A stretch of 64,000 bases of DNA from Nonomuraea angiospora (GCF_014873145.1 NZ_JADBEK010000001.1:2666001-2730000), one strand, 5' to 3'. Shown: positions 43,114 through 51,905, counted from the first letter of the stretch. Notes: generated by a model not told the origin, from the letters alone. Translations and numbers: made by a program.

Positions 43114-43512
43114 ATGACCGTGGTACCGGAAGTGATCATTGGGCCATCACCCGTCACAGGCCTGCGGGAGTCGGTGAAGGCGTTCGTGGCCGATTGGGGT
43201 GAGCAGGCGAGGATTCCGGTGGAGGTGTGGGCCCTGCCGGAGGGTGCGGTTCCCCACGAAGCGGCCGTCCTCGCCTTCGCGGTCCTGGTCGACGCGTTCT
43301 CGGCCGTCGAGCAGGCCACGTACGTCTCCATGGCGCTGACCGCGGGGGTCACCTTGAGGCTGACCGTCTGCGACGACGGGCCGGGGTCCGGCTCGCACGA
43401 GGTCATCGACCGGAGCGAGCTTCACGCCCGGGCCGCCGCGTTGGGAGGGCGGTACGACATCGCCTCATCGGTCGGCAACGGGACGACCGTCACGCTGGAG
43501 CTGCCGCTGTGA
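43114..43512 (+). CDS. Stand-alone histidine-kinase-like ATPase domain
   Basis: 132 residues, ATG 43114 after AAGGAGGGGGA. The C-terminal half is a GHKL ATPase end as in HisKA_3 (LiaS/DegS-type) kinases: LRLTVCDDGPGS (G1 box) and SELHARAAALGGRYDIASSV with GNGTTVTLELPL (G2 region). The N-box helix (EAAVLAFAVLVDAFSAVEQA) lacks the usual E-x-x-x-N residues, and there is no phospho-acceptor histidine domain. It is therefore either a degenerate ATPase, an anti-sigma-like partner or a kinase remnant that kept its frame. Not adjacent to a response regulator. Confidence 0.65.
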   Translation: MTVVPEVIIGPSPVTGLRESVKAFVADWGEQARIPVEVWALPEGAVPHEAAVLAFAVLVDAFSAVEQATYVSMALTAGVTLRLTVCDDGPGSGSHEVIDRSELHARAAALGGRYDIASSVGNGTTVTLELPL

Positions 43513-43653
43513 CCCTCCGCCCTCATGTTGCGGGTGAGCGGGTCAGACCGGAGGCGGTGACGGTCGCCGGCGGATCTGCGGGTGCTCGGCGCCTTGCCAA
43601 CCAGCCGCTCACGGGAGATACGTAGAAGAGATCCGTATGTCCATGGAGGTAAC

Positions 43654-44970
43654 GTGCCGGTGATCCCCGGACCGCCCGTACGAGGTGACGGCGGGCTGCA
43701 TGACATCGCTACCGCGGGCGGCCTGCACGCCTACCAACTGCAGCTGCACGCCGAATACGGGCCGGTCGTACGTTTCGAGCTGCCCGGCACGGACTCAGCG
43801 GTCTCCATCGCGGACCCGGTGCTGCTCGAGGCCACGGCCGGGGTCAACAAACGGCCGGACGAGCTGTTCGAGTTCCTGGCCCCGCTGTGCGAGGCCGGCA
43901 ACCTGCAGACCCTGCCCGCGGACGAGCACACGCCATGGCGCCGCGCGGTCCTGTCCGTACTGGCCGGTCGCCGCTCCCACGAGGCCCACTTCCCCGGCTT
44001 GACCGCGCTCGCCGGCGGGCTGGCGGACCGGTGGGCGGAACAGGCCGGCGAGGGACCGGTCGAGTTGCAGAAGGACCTGAGCGCGCTGTCGCTCCGGATG
44101 ATCTGCCAGTACGCCCTCGGCAACGGCGTCCACGACCCGGACAAGGTCGTGACGGCCTTCGAGGTCGTGCTCACGGAGTACCTGGGCCGTCAGTACCAGC
44201 CGGCCGACCCGGGAACCGAGGAACAGAGACGCAAGCGTGCCCAGGAAGCCCTGACCTACCTGCGCGCAACCGTGAACGACGTGCTCGCCTCGGCCCGGCA
44301 GGACGGCAACGCCCTGGCCGCGGCGCTGGTCGCGGCGGGAATGAGCCCGGCCCGGGTGCGGGACACCGTATTGATGATCATGCTTGCCGCCCACCACACG
44401 ACCGGCGTGGCGGTCTCGTGGACCCTCTACCTGCTCTCCCGGCACCCCGCCGAGGCCGAGCGGGTGACGGCGGAGATCGACGAGGTCCTGTCCGATCGGG
44501 TCGCACCCGAGTACGCCGACCTCAAACGGCTGCCCCGTCTTCAGATGGCGCTCAAGGAATCGATGCGCCTGTATCCGCCGGGTCCGTACGGGGCTCGCGA
44601 GACCACCGAGGATCTCGTCCTGGCCGGCTACGAGATCCCCACCGGGACGACCATCTTCTATCCGTTCTGGGCCGTCCACCTGAACCCACGGTACTGGCCC
44701 GATCCCGAGACGTTCGACCCTGGCCGTTTCACCCCCGACCAGGTCGCCGGCCGACCTCGCTACGCCTACATCCCGTTCGGCCTCGGGCCGCGCAGCTGCG
44801 AAGGCGCGAGCCTGGCCATGGTCGAGGCCGAACTGGTGCTGGCGATCCTCCTGAGGAGGTTCCGCTTCCAGCCGGCCTCCGGACACGACGTCGTCCCCGT
44901 CGAACGGTTCGTGCTGTGGGCCGCGGACGGGATCCGCATGAACCTGACGCCACGGCCGACAACCCGGTGA
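43654..44970 (+). CDS. Cytochrome P450 (CYP51-like I-helix)
   Basis: 438 residues from GTG 43654, which has GGAGGT 5 bases upstream. An earlier in-frame start (43582) has no site. P450 landmarks: I-helix AAHHTT at 245-250, ExxR E302-S-M-R305, and the heme loop FGLGPRSCEG at 375-384 with Cys382 as thiolate. The His in place of the usual Asp/Glu before the conserved Thr also occurs in CYP51-type enzymes. The meander FDPGRFTPDQ is normal. Soluble, no membrane anchor. No ferredoxin or reductase gene is adjacent, so redox partners must come from elsewhere. Substrate unknown. Confidence 0.93.
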   Translation: MPVIPGPPVRGDGGLHDIATAGGLHAYQLQLHAEYGPVVRFELPGTDSAVSIADPVLLEATAGVNKRPDELFEFLAPLCEAGNLQTLPADEHTPWRRAVLSVLAGRRSHEAHFPGLTALAGGLADRWAEQAGEGPVELQKDLSALSLRMICQYALGNGVHDPDKVVTAFEVVLTEYLGRQYQPADPGTEEQRRKRAQEALTYLRATVNDVLASARQDGNALAAALVAAGMSPARVRDTVLMIMLAAHHTTGVAVSWTLYLLSRHPAEAERVTAEIDEVLSDRVAPEYADLKRLPRLQMALKESMRLYPPGPYGARETTEDLVLAGYEIPTGTTIFYPFWAVHLNPRYWPDPETFDPGRFTPDQVAGRPRYAYIPFGLGPRSCEGASLAMVEAELVLAILLRRFRFQPASGHDVVPVERFVLWAADGIRMNLTPRPTTR

Positions 44971-45369
44971 CGACCCAGGCTCCCCGCCGAGCCGTACGAC
45001 CTGCGTCGACGCCGGCGCGGCCGCGGCCAGGCGGCTGCTGACCGCGCACGGCCTGAACGGCTTCTTCGCCGAGCGGTCCGCCGGGCCGGGGATCGTCGAG
45101 CTGGTCGCCAAGGGCGGGGCCATCGAGGGCGCGGCGCGCACGGAGCGCTGCTGTTCAGCCGGGACTCGGCCGGCGACGCCGAGCTGATGGACACCTACGC
45201 GGCGCTGCTGATCTCGTCCTACAACGGCTCGGCGGGCCGCTTCGTCCCGGTGCGGCCGGACGACGCGGTGCTGAGGCCGTTCGCCGAGATCCGCCGGCCG
45301 ACCGACCTGCGCCGCGGCTACGACGCGGAGGTGGCCGAGCTCGCCGCCGCCCTCACTCAGAAGCGGTAG
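44971..45369 (+). pseudogene. Frameshifted remnant of an unrecognised gene
   Basis: The first frame reads VDAGAAAARRLLTAHGLNGF and SAGPGIVELVAKGGAIEGAA. It shifts near 45145 into LFSRDSAGDAELMDTYAALL, ISSYNGSAGRFVPVRPDDAV and a helical tail DAEVAELAAALTQKR. Joined, the two parts give about 130 residues of good protein composition and a natural-looking end, so this was the 3' part of a gene. I cannot name the family. Confidence 0.5.
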
Positions 45370-45397
45370 CGGTCAGGCGGCGGCGGGCTCCCACCTC

Positions 45398-46027
45398 TCA
45401 GAGGCGGTCGAGGATCTCCCGCAGCTGGGCGACCTCGGCCTGCTGGGCGGTCTCGATGGTCTTGGCCAGCTCCTTGGCCTCGGCGTTGGAGCCCTGCGCC
45501 TGCTCGGTACGCGCCATCTCGATCGCGCCGTTGTGATGGGCGATCATCAGCTCGGCGAACTGCCGGTCGAACGCGCCGCCCTTGGCCGCCTCCAGCTTCT
45601 TCATGTCGTCCTCGGACATCATGCCGGGCATGTCATGACCCATCCCGTGGTCCATGCCTTCGGACGGCATCGGCTTGCCCCAGGCCGTGAGCCAGCCCTT
45701 CATGGTCTGGATCTCCGGGTCCTGAGCGGCCTTGATCTTCGCGGCCAGCTCCTTGACCTCCTTGTCGGCGGCCCGGGTCCCGGCCAGGTCGGCCATCTCG
45801 ACCGCCTGCTGGTGGTGCGGGATCATCATCTGCGCGAACATCACGTCCGCGTCGTTGAACGCCGCCGCGGGCGAGGCGCTCGCCGTCGTCGCGGCGGGTG
45901 CGCTGCTGGACATGCCGGCCATGTCCGGCCCCGTCGAGCCGCTGCCGGCGCCACCGCAGCCGGCGACCAGCGCGAGCACGGCTCCGGCCGCCGCGGTGGC
46001 AGCCGGGATCCTCATATTCGTGAACAT
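45398..46027 (-). CDS. DUF305 lipoprotein
   Basis: 209 residues from ATG 46027 with GAAGGA 8 bases upstream. A lipobox (LVAG-C24) ends the signal. The mature protein has the two DUF305 ferritin-like halves: FNDADVMFAQMMIPHHQQAV with EMADLA, and FDRQFAELMIAHHNGAIEMA. Between them is a methionine/histidine-rich linker (GMDHGMGHDMPGMM) suited to copper binding. DUF305 proteins are linked to metal handling at the cell surface. The DUF6153 gene lies upstream in the same direction. The two are commonly paired in actinomycetes and probably form a copper-related unit. Confidence 0.9.
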   Translation of the reverse strand: MFTNMRIPAATAAAGAVLALVAGCGGAGSGSTGPDMAGMSSSAPAATTASASPAAAFNDADVMFAQMMIPHHQQAVEMADLAGTRAADKEVKELAAKIKAAQDPEIQTMKGWLTAWGKPMPSEGMDHGMGHDMPGMMSEDDMKKLEAAKGGAFDRQFAELMIAHHNGAIEMARTEQAQGSNAEAKELAKTIETAQQAEVAQLREILDRL

Positions 46028-46105
46028 GGTGTTTTCCTTCGGTGATGGAGGTACGCAGGCCGTCATCGCGGACCGGCTTTTCAGCCCATCCGCCGATATT
46101 TCGGC

Positions 46106-46504
46106 CTATATGCGCATCACCGAGAGCACCGCGGGGCCCGGCGCCAGGCGGCGCGGGGGCGCTCTGGCCGCCGTACGCGCCGGGGACCCCCAGCCGCCCA
46201 TCCCCGCATGCCGGCAGAGTGCGGCGGCCCAGGCGACCGCGAGCAGCAGCGCGATGACCGAGGTGAGCACGGCCAGGCACACGTCGCTCGGGTCGAACCC
46301 GGCCGCGTCCCGCGAGCAGATCGCGGCCTCGCTCCGGTCCGTCCCGAAAGACCCCACGGGAGAGGCGTGAACGTGCGAGCCTTGAGCGACGGCGCCACCA
46401 TGATGAGAGGCGAGGTGCCCGAGCGTGTGCATGCCGGCCACGCCGAACGCGATCAGCAGAGGCAGCAGCCAGGGAAGGCCGGGCAGGAGCGACCGCCGCG
46501 CCAC
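46106..46504 (-). CDS. DUF6153-like membrane protein
   Basis: 132 residues from GTG 46504, chosen for GGAGGGAG 6 bases upstream. A membrane helix (LLPGLPWLLPLLIAFGVAGM) is followed by a His-rich extracellular loop (HTLGHLASHHGGAVAQGSHV), a pair of cysteines (AAICSRD, SDVCLAV), a second helix (VLTSVIALLLAVAWAAALCR) and a basic Ala/Pro tail. The arrangement matches DUF6153, which co-occurs with DUF305. Likely to bind metal at the outer face. 78 bp separate it from the DUF305 gene, which it precedes in transcription. Confidence 0.75.
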   Translation of the reverse strand: MARRSLLPGLPWLLPLLIAFGVAGMHTLGHLASHHGGAVAQGSHVHASPVGSFGTDRSEAAICSRDAAGFDPSDVCLAVLTSVIALLLAVAWAAALCRHAGMGGWGSPARTAARAPPRRLAPGPAVLSVMRI

Positions 46505-46802
46505 GCGCTCCCTCCTCACCCCTGTCGGCCTTAGTATCCGCGCCAGGATAGCCAGCGGCATCACTGCTCACCCGGTCAACAGAACAACTACGACTCATAG
46601 TAATAGATGTGCCGGGACCATGAGCCTCCCGTTGAACGCCGCAGGCGCGGCGCGCGTATCTCCTCTTGGACCGGCGCAACCACCCCCTGGCGCAGGTGGC
46701 GCCCGCCGTTCCGGATCTTCAATGCCGCAAACAGGCCAGACAGCCCTTTCACTTCTGTACTATTTCGCCCCAGGTTCTGGAGATTTACGAGGAGGCGTCG
46801 TA

Positions 46803-47783
46803 GTGGCCCTGCCGACAAGGCTTGGACGAACAGCGGCGGCCGCGGCCCTGTCCATGGTCGCGCTGGCCGTCACTCCCGGCGCCGCCGTGGCCGAGCCGTC
46901 GCCGGCCAAGGCCAGGGCCAAGCTCGTGAAGCTGAACGAGCAGGCCGACCAGGTGGTCGAGCGGTACAACCAGGCCACGGAGGCCCACAAGAAGGCCAAG
47001 AAGAAGTACGAGACCCTCAACACCGAGCTCCGCCTCAAGGACGCCCAAGCCGGCGCCCTGCGCGACGACCTCGTCCGGCTGGCCGTGAACGACTACCAGT
47101 TCGGCCCGCTCAGGGGGTGGGAGCGGTTCGCCGGCCAGGCCGACCCCCAGGCGATCCTCAACAGCATGGCCTCCTTCCAGGAGATGACCGAGTCCCGGGC
47201 GGCCAAGATCCGCGCCTACGAGGCGGCCACCAAGGAGCTGCGCGATCGGCGCAACGACGCCAAGACCACGCTGGCGGAGGCCGACGCCGCGCGGGACAAG
47301 GTGCGCGACGAGAAGTCCAAGATCGAGAAGCTGATCGCCGAGCAGACCAAGCTGCTGCGCAGGCTGAACGCCTTCAAGACCGGCGACCCCAACAGTGCCG
47401 GCATCAAGTACACGGGCCCGGCCTCCGGCAACGCGCGCGTGGCGCTGCAGTTCGCCTTCGCCCAGGTGGGCAAGCCGTACCGGTTCGGCGGCACCGGGCC
47501 GGGCTCCTACGACTGCTCCGGCCTGACCCAGGCCGCGTGGCGGCAGGCGGGGGTCGAGCTGCCCCGTACGACCTGGACCCAGTGGAGCTGGGGCTCCGCC
47601 CGCCGCGTCCCCCTGAACTCGCTGCAGCCCGGGGACCTGCTCTTCAGCAAGGGGCTGGGGCACATGGGCATGTACGCCGGCAACGGGAAGATGGTGCACG
47701 CGCCGCAGACCGGGGACGTCATCAAGGTCGTCGATCTGGACGACTACTGGCGCACCCGCCTGCTCGGCGCGGTCCGCCCCTGA
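46803..47783 (+). CDS. NlpC/P60 peptidoglycan endopeptidase (RipA-like)
   Basis: 326 residues from GTG 46803, with GAGGAGGCG 7-15 bases upstream. The signal peptide ends AVA-EP. Residues 32-190 are a long charged coiled coil (ARAKLVKLNEQADQVVERYN, EADAARDKVRDEKSKIEKLI), which in relatives blocks or positions the enzyme. The catalytic domain (about 205-326) has YDCSGLTQAAW (Cys nucleophile), GHMGMYAGNG (His) and MVHAPQTGD (third polar residue). It cuts stem peptides of peptidoglycan during growth or division. Monocistronic. Confidence 0.93.
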   Translation: MALPTRLGRTAAAAALSMVALAVTPGAAVAEPSPAKARAKLVKLNEQADQVVERYNQATEAHKKAKKKYETLNTELRLKDAQAGALRDDLVRLAVNDYQFGPLRGWERFAGQADPQAILNSMASFQEMTESRAAKIRAYEAATKELRDRRNDAKTTLAEADAARDKVRDEKSKIEKLIAEQTKLLRRLNAFKTGDPNSAGIKYTGPASGNARVALQFAFAQVGKPYRFGGTGPGSYDCSGLTQAAWRQAGVELPRTTWTQWSWGSARRVPLNSLQPGDLLFSKGLGHMGMYAGNGKMVHAPQTGDVIKVVDLDDYWRTRLLGAVRP

Positions 47784-47910
47784 CCGGGGGCGCGCGCTAC
47801 GCGGCCCTCCCCTGACCGGAGATGCGCTACGCGGCCCTGCCCTACCGGGCAGGCTCGGCGCGGCCGTCCCCTGACCGCTCTACGTGGTCCGGCTCTGGCC
47901 GGGGGATGGT
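47784..47910. repeat. Short degenerate direct repeats after the NlpC gene
   Basis: CGCTACGCGGCCCT occurs at about 47793 and 47826 and a looser CTCTACGTGGTCCG at about 47878, each next to a CCCTGACCG-like string. The copies are about 33-50 bp apart and fill the gap between two convergent genes. Confidence 0.5.
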
Positions 47911-48552
47911 CTACGTGGCCCGGTGAGCCCGGCCGAGGAGGTGCGCGAGGGCGGGGACGGGCGGCTGAGGCGCGAAGGCGAACCGCTCGACCTCGTCCAC
48001 GACGAAGCCCGCCCGCCGGATCGCGGCGAGCGTGTCGCGGTTGGGGCTGCACCCTCCGGCCATGCGCCGCCACAGCGGGGTGATCGCGTGCTGGAGCAGG
48101 CCGATCGCCGGGTTGGACGAGCGTACGTGCTCGTAGAAGCGCAGCTTCCCGCCCGGCCTGAGCACCCGGACGATCTCGGCCAGCGCCGCCGGCGGCGAGG
48201 GCACGCTGCACAGCACGAGCGAGACCACCGCGGCGTCGAAGACCTGGTCCTCGCCCGGCAGAGCCTCGGCGTGCCCGGCCACGACCCGCACGGGCACGGG
48301 TGCCGAGGCGGCCTCGGCCTCGGCGAAACGGCGCAGGGTGTCCTCCGGTTCGACCGCGACGACTTCGCTGACCGTCTTGGGATAGTGGGCGAAGTTGCGG
48401 CCGTTGCCGGCGCCGATCTCGATCACCCGACCCTCCAGCCCGTCGAGAAGCCGCTTCCGGTGCTCCCAGCCGCCACGCAGGTCCGCGGCGGCGGAGGTCT
48501 CGATGTACACGCGGGCCATGCGGGGATGCTGAAATCCGGACAGGTCAGTCAC
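47911..48552 (-). CDS. Class I SAM-dependent methyltransferase
   Basis: 213 residues from GTG 48552, with AGAGG 8-12 bases upstream. SAM-binding motif I is GRVIEIGAGNGRNFAHYP, the acidic end of beta-2 VVAVEPEDTLRRFAEAEA, motif II FDAAVVSLVLCSVPSPPAAL, and motif III RVLRPGGKLRFYEHV. The C-terminal part (LWRRMAGGCSPNRDTLAAIR) matches the METTL7/UbiE-like group with its conserved GC-x-x-NR. Small-molecule or lipid methylation is likely. The acceptor is unknown. Confidence 0.9.
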   Translation of the reverse strand: MTDLSGFQHPRMARVYIETSAAADLRGGWEHRKRLLDGLEGRVIEIGAGNGRNFAHYPKTVSEVVAVEPEDTLRRFAEAEAASAPVPVRVVAGHAEALPGEDQVFDAAVVSLVLCSVPSPPAALAEIVRVLRPGGKLRFYEHVRSSNPAIGLLQHAITPLWRRMAGGCSPNRDTLAAIRRAGFVVDEVERFAFAPQPPVPALAHLLGRAHRAT

Positions 48553-48733
48553 GACGATCACCTCTGTTAGCGGGCTACCGTCTTCCAGACTGGCTCATGA
48601 CAGACGAAAACGGCCCACGACGGCTCGCGGCCGGGGTCGCACGACCGCTCGGGGTCCGGAGGCGTGCGACCGCCTCACGGCTGAGCGATGGCCTGCGGGC
48701 GCGCCCAAGCAGGACCGCGGCTGTGCGGCGGGC

Positions 48734-49005
48734 GGCTCGGCATGATCGTGCTCGACCAGCGCGGGTCTCGGCGGTCCCGGGCTGCTTGGCGCGACCGCGC
48801 TCAACCGGCGCAGGTCCCGATCGTCCCGGTCGGCGGTCGGCTCGGCGTGACCACGCTCAACCGACGTCGGCCCCGACCGTCGCGATCAGCGGTGGCTCGG
48901 CGTGATCGCCTTCAACCAGCGCTGGCCCCGGCCATCGCGATCGGCGGGCGGCTCGGCATGAGCGCGCTCTACCGACGCCGGCCCCGACCCGCCCGGGGTC
49001 GGCGT
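48734..49005. repeat. Degenerate minisatellite, five units of 49-56 bp
   Basis: Units start at GGCTCGGC or close variants at 48734, 48783, 48839, 48894 and 48950. Each continues with YGATCGCGCTCAACCGRCG-like sequence and a GGCCCCGACCRTCGCGATC-like end. Copies differ by about 15-25 percent. It lies in the 500-bp gap between two minus-strand genes and has no reading frame that looks like protein. Confidence 0.7.
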
Positions 49006-49052
49006 GCGTGCCGTCGCCTGTGCGACGTCCGGGCGGCGGCACGCACGGGCCG

Positions 49053-50978
49053 TCATTTCTCGCAACGCACGGGATAGGTGGTCTGCGCCGTCGGTTTGTT
49101 GTGGTTCAGGACCTCGATCTTGACCGTGCCGTCGGTCCTGGTGGGCCGGCTCCAGCTGAACGCCTGGATGCCGAGAACCCCACCCTCCGGGATCGTGTGG
49201 GTGAAGGTCTGCCCGGCCTGGCCGTCGATGACCCAGTGGTAGCTGACCTCCGTACCCGGCGGCGCCTTGAACTCGCCGAAGGCCGTCAGGTACGGATCGG
49301 CGACGCAGTCGCCGTAGTAACCGACCGACTCGATCTCGGTGATCTGCACCGTGCCCGGCGACGGGTCGGGCTGCGTGCAGGTCCAGGTGTAGGGCTCCTG
49401 CTTGGCGGGCTTGTTGTGGTTCAGGATCTCCAGGCGGACCACGCCGGAGCCGCTGGACCTGGTGTTGCTGTACCAGAAGTCGCCGATCCTGCTCCGTACA
49501 CCGGGCTTGAGCGTGGCGGTCCTGAGCGTGCCCGGCTTGCCGTCGACGACCAGGCGGTACTTGACGTCCGCCTCGCGGTCCGTCACGACCATGGCGTCCG
49601 CCCGCAGGCTGAACGAGCCGTCGCACTGGCCGGTGAAGTGGGAGGTCAGCATGTACTCGACGGTCAGCTTGGCGTCGCCGCCCTCCTCGACGCAGGTGAA
49701 GGAGAACACGCGCTCGACCGGCTCGGCGGGGCCGCCCTCGACCGCGAGGCCGAGCGTGTGGGTGCCGTTCCGGCCGGAGTCGAGGCTCCAGGTGGCGGAC
49801 ACGTCACGGGTGCGGGGCTGGTCGCCGGCGGGGAAGTCGACGCTCTGCGGCGTCCACTTGACGCCGTCGAGGATCCACCAGTACGTGACCTTCCGCGCCG
49901 GGCCGGCCGGGAGCGAGATGCGGCCGGTGGCCTGGTACGAGACGGGCTCCAGGCAGCTGCCCTCGTAGTCGCCGGGGGTGACGTCGGCGATCCGCGGCAC
50001 CGGCTTCTGCGCGGGCGGCTCCGACGGCGGAGGGCTCGTAGGCGGAGGCGTCGTGGGCGGCGGCGTCGTAGGCGGAGGGGACGTAGGCGGAGGCGTCGTG
50101 GGCGGCGGCGTCGTAGGCGGAGGGGACGTAGGCGGAGGCGTCGTGGGTGTGCTGGAGCAGGTCACCTGGTAGGTGGCACGTCCGGAGTCGCGGCCGCCGG
50201 CGTTGAGGATGCGGATGGCCTTCCAGCCGCCGGTGGAGCTGCCCACGGACAGCGGCAGCGTCACCTGACGGGTACGGGGCCCGCCCGCCGCGAAGTACAG
50301 CGACTCGGGCCGCCCCTCCCCCGCACTGCCGTCGATCCACTGGTAGTCGACCTTGGCGGGCGTGCGCGACACCTGGACGGTGCCCGTGAACAGCACCGTC
50401 GCGGGGCAGGCGCCGCGGTAGGTCGCCGGGCTAGCCGCGACGCCGGCCGCGGCGGCCAGCGGCCTGCCGGGATCGGCGGGCAGCGGATGGGCGCCGTCCC
50501 ACACCACGACGGGGCCCGCGCACGCGACGCTGAAGCGGCCCTTGGCCGACAGCCCCTTCCTGCCGAGGATCTCCACGGCCTGCCAGCCGGCAGTGGTCCG
50601 CTCGAACGTCTGGCGGTCGGTCACGACCACCTTGCGCGTGCCGTTGACGCGGAAGCTCTTGATGGCGCCCTTGCTGCCGTCACCGCGTACCCAGCGGTAA
50701 CGCACGGTTCCCCGGCCCTTGGCCGCGACCACGGCGGAGAACCCGACCGTGGTGGGGCAGGCGCCGGACTGCTTGGCGGGGCTCGCCTTGACCTTGGCCA
50801 CAGCCGTCTTCACCGCGGGCCGGACCGTCTTGGCCCCGGGCGCGGCAGTCCTGACCGCAGGCGCGGCAGTCCTGACCGCAGGCGCGGTGGTTTTGACGGC
50901 GGGGGCGGCGAGCGCCGGAGGGGCGGCCAGCAGGCTGCTGAGCAGCGCGGCACCCAGCAGCAACGCTGTCCTTCTCAT
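49053..50978 (-). CDS. Secreted multi-domain Ig-like protein with Pro/Thr linker
   Basis: 641 residues from ATG 50978 (MRRTALLLGAALLSSLLAAP), with AAAGGGA upstream. A signal peptide is followed by an Ala/Lys/Val-rich stretch with AAPAVRTAAP repeats, then four to five beta-sandwich domains. These share a strand pattern: CPTTVGFSAVVAAKGRGTVR then RYRWVRGDG, CPATVLFTGTVQVSRTPAKV then DYQWIDG, and KVTYWWILDG, each with two cysteines. A Thr/Pro linker (TPPPTSPPPTTPPP) splits it after domain 2. Typical of extracellular adhesive or wall-bound proteins. No sortase motif or enzyme site. The linker DNA holds perfect 45-bp repeats. Confidence 0.8.
   Translation of the reverse strand: MRRTALLLGAALLSSLLAAPPALAAPAVKTTAPAVRTAAPAVRTAAPGAKTVRPAVKTAVAKVKASPAKQSGACPTTVGFSAVVAAKGRGTVRYRWVRGDGSKGAIKSFRVNGTRKVVVTDRQTFERTTAGWQAVEILGRKGLSAKGRFSVACAGPVVVWDGAHPLPADPGRPLAAAAGVAASPATYRGACPATVLFTGTVQVSRTPAKVDYQWIDGSAGEGRPESLYFAAGGPRTRQVTLPLSVGSSTGGWKAIRILNAGGRDSGRATYQVTCSSTPTTPPPTSPPPTTPPPTTPPPTSPPPTTPPPTTPPPTSPPPSEPPAQKPVPRIADVTPGDYEGSCLEPVSYQATGRISLPAGPARKVTYWWILDGVKWTPQSVDFPAGDQPRTRDVSATWSLDSGRNGTHTLGLAVEGGPAEPVERVFSFTCVEEGGDAKLTVEYMLTSHFTGQCDGSFSLRADAMVVTDREADVKYRLVVDGKPGTLRTATLKPGVRSRIGDFWYSNTRSSGSGVVRLEILNHNKPAKQEPYTWTCTQPDPSPGTVQITEIESVGYYGDCVADPYLTAFGEFKAPPGTEVSYHWVIDGQAGQTFTHTIPEGGVLGIQAFSWSRPTRTDGTVKIEVLNHNKPTAQTTYPVRCEK
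50041..50147. repeat. Perfect 45-bp tandem repeat coding the Pro/Thr linker
   Basis: Positions 50041-50085 and 50086-50130 are identical 45-bp units, and 17 bases of a third follow. Each unit encodes 15 residues of the TPPPTSPPPTTPPPT type on the minus strand. Identity suggests recent slippage. Confidence 0.85.
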
Positions 50979-51079
50979 CGGGGGTCCCTTTCTTTCCACA
51001 GAAGAGGGACCATGCTTTCCGGCCCGGCTTGGGGATCACTTGGACCTCTCTTGTAACAACCGTCAAGGGATCGGCCAGA

Positions 51080-51844
51080 ATGTTCCAGTACGGCGGTATC
51101 GGTCGGATGAGGGGGCGTGTGGACGAGAGCGTGTCGTTAGCCCAGCTAGCCCATCGGCTGGAGGAGGTGGTCAGCGAGCTGCGCGGCATCCCCGTCGACG
51201 TCGAACGGGTGGAGGACGACGAGCGGGTCCGGAAGCAGATCGCGGACGCCGTCCGCACGGCCGGCGAGCTGCGCGCCATGCACCCGGTGGGCTCGACGGA
51301 ACGCGGCCGCGAGGAGCAGAAGAGCCGGCTGCGCGTGCTCGACGCACTGCGGCGCGGCATGACGATGCGCACGATCGTCCACTCGAGCGTCCTGGACCAC
51401 CCCCGCAGGGCGGCCCGGCTCAGGGAGCTGCACGCCGCCGGCGACCTGCACCGGGTCATCGACGAGCCGATCCAGCAACTGCTCGTCTTCGACCGCGCGG
51501 TGGCGTTCGTCCGGATCACGCCCGTCCCGCACTCGCCGGGGGCTCTGGTGATCAGGCAGCAGAGCCTGATCGCCACCCTCGTCGAGCTGTTCGAGCGGAC
51601 CTGGGCCAAGGCCAGGGAGGTCACCGAGCCCACGCACCGGCTGACCCAGCGGGAGCGCGAGGTGCTCGCGCTGATCGCCGAGGGGCGCTCCAACAGCGCC
51701 GTCGCCCGCGCCCTGTCGATCACCGAGGCGGCCGTCGGCAAGCACGTGGCCAGCGTGTTCACCAAGCTCGAACTGCCCGCGACCGCCGACGACAACCGGC
51801 GGGTGCTGGCCGTGCTCGCCTACCTGCGCGGCGCGGCGGGGTAG
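51080..51844 (+). CDS. LuxR-type transcriptional regulator
   Basis: 254 residues from ATG 51080 with AAGGGA about 8 bases upstream. The helix-turn-helix is C-terminal: LTQREREVLALIAEGRSNSA then VARALSITEAAVGKHVASVF. The middle (RRGMTMRTIVHSSVLDHPRR, LHRVIDEPIQQLLVFDRAVA, LVIRQQSLIATLVELFERTW) is the domain seen in actinobacterial LuxR proteins related to TrmB/phospholipase-D-like sensors, without a receiver domain. It is divergent from the secreted Ig-like protein by about 100 bp and may control it. Confidence 0.87.
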   Translation: MFQYGGIGRMRGRVDESVSLAQLAHRLEEVVSELRGIPVDVERVEDDERVRKQIADAVRTAGELRAMHPVGSTERGREEQKSRLRVLDALRRGMTMRTIVHSSVLDHPRRAARLRELHAAGDLHRVIDEPIQQLLVFDRAVAFVRITPVPHSPGALVIRQQSLIATLVELFERTWAKAREVTEPTHRLTQREREVLALIAEGRSNSAVARALSITEAAVGKHVASVFTKLELPATADDNRRVLAVLAYLRGAAG

Positions 51845-51905
51845 GGCCAGGACTACCCCGTTCTCGCCCCAGCCCCCCTGCGGACGGGATCCGGCTCGCA
51901 CTTGA

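Noticed and set aside
48734-49005. A CRISPR array
   Set aside because: Units are degenerate, directly adjoining, and have no unique spacers between conserved repeats. No cas genes are present.
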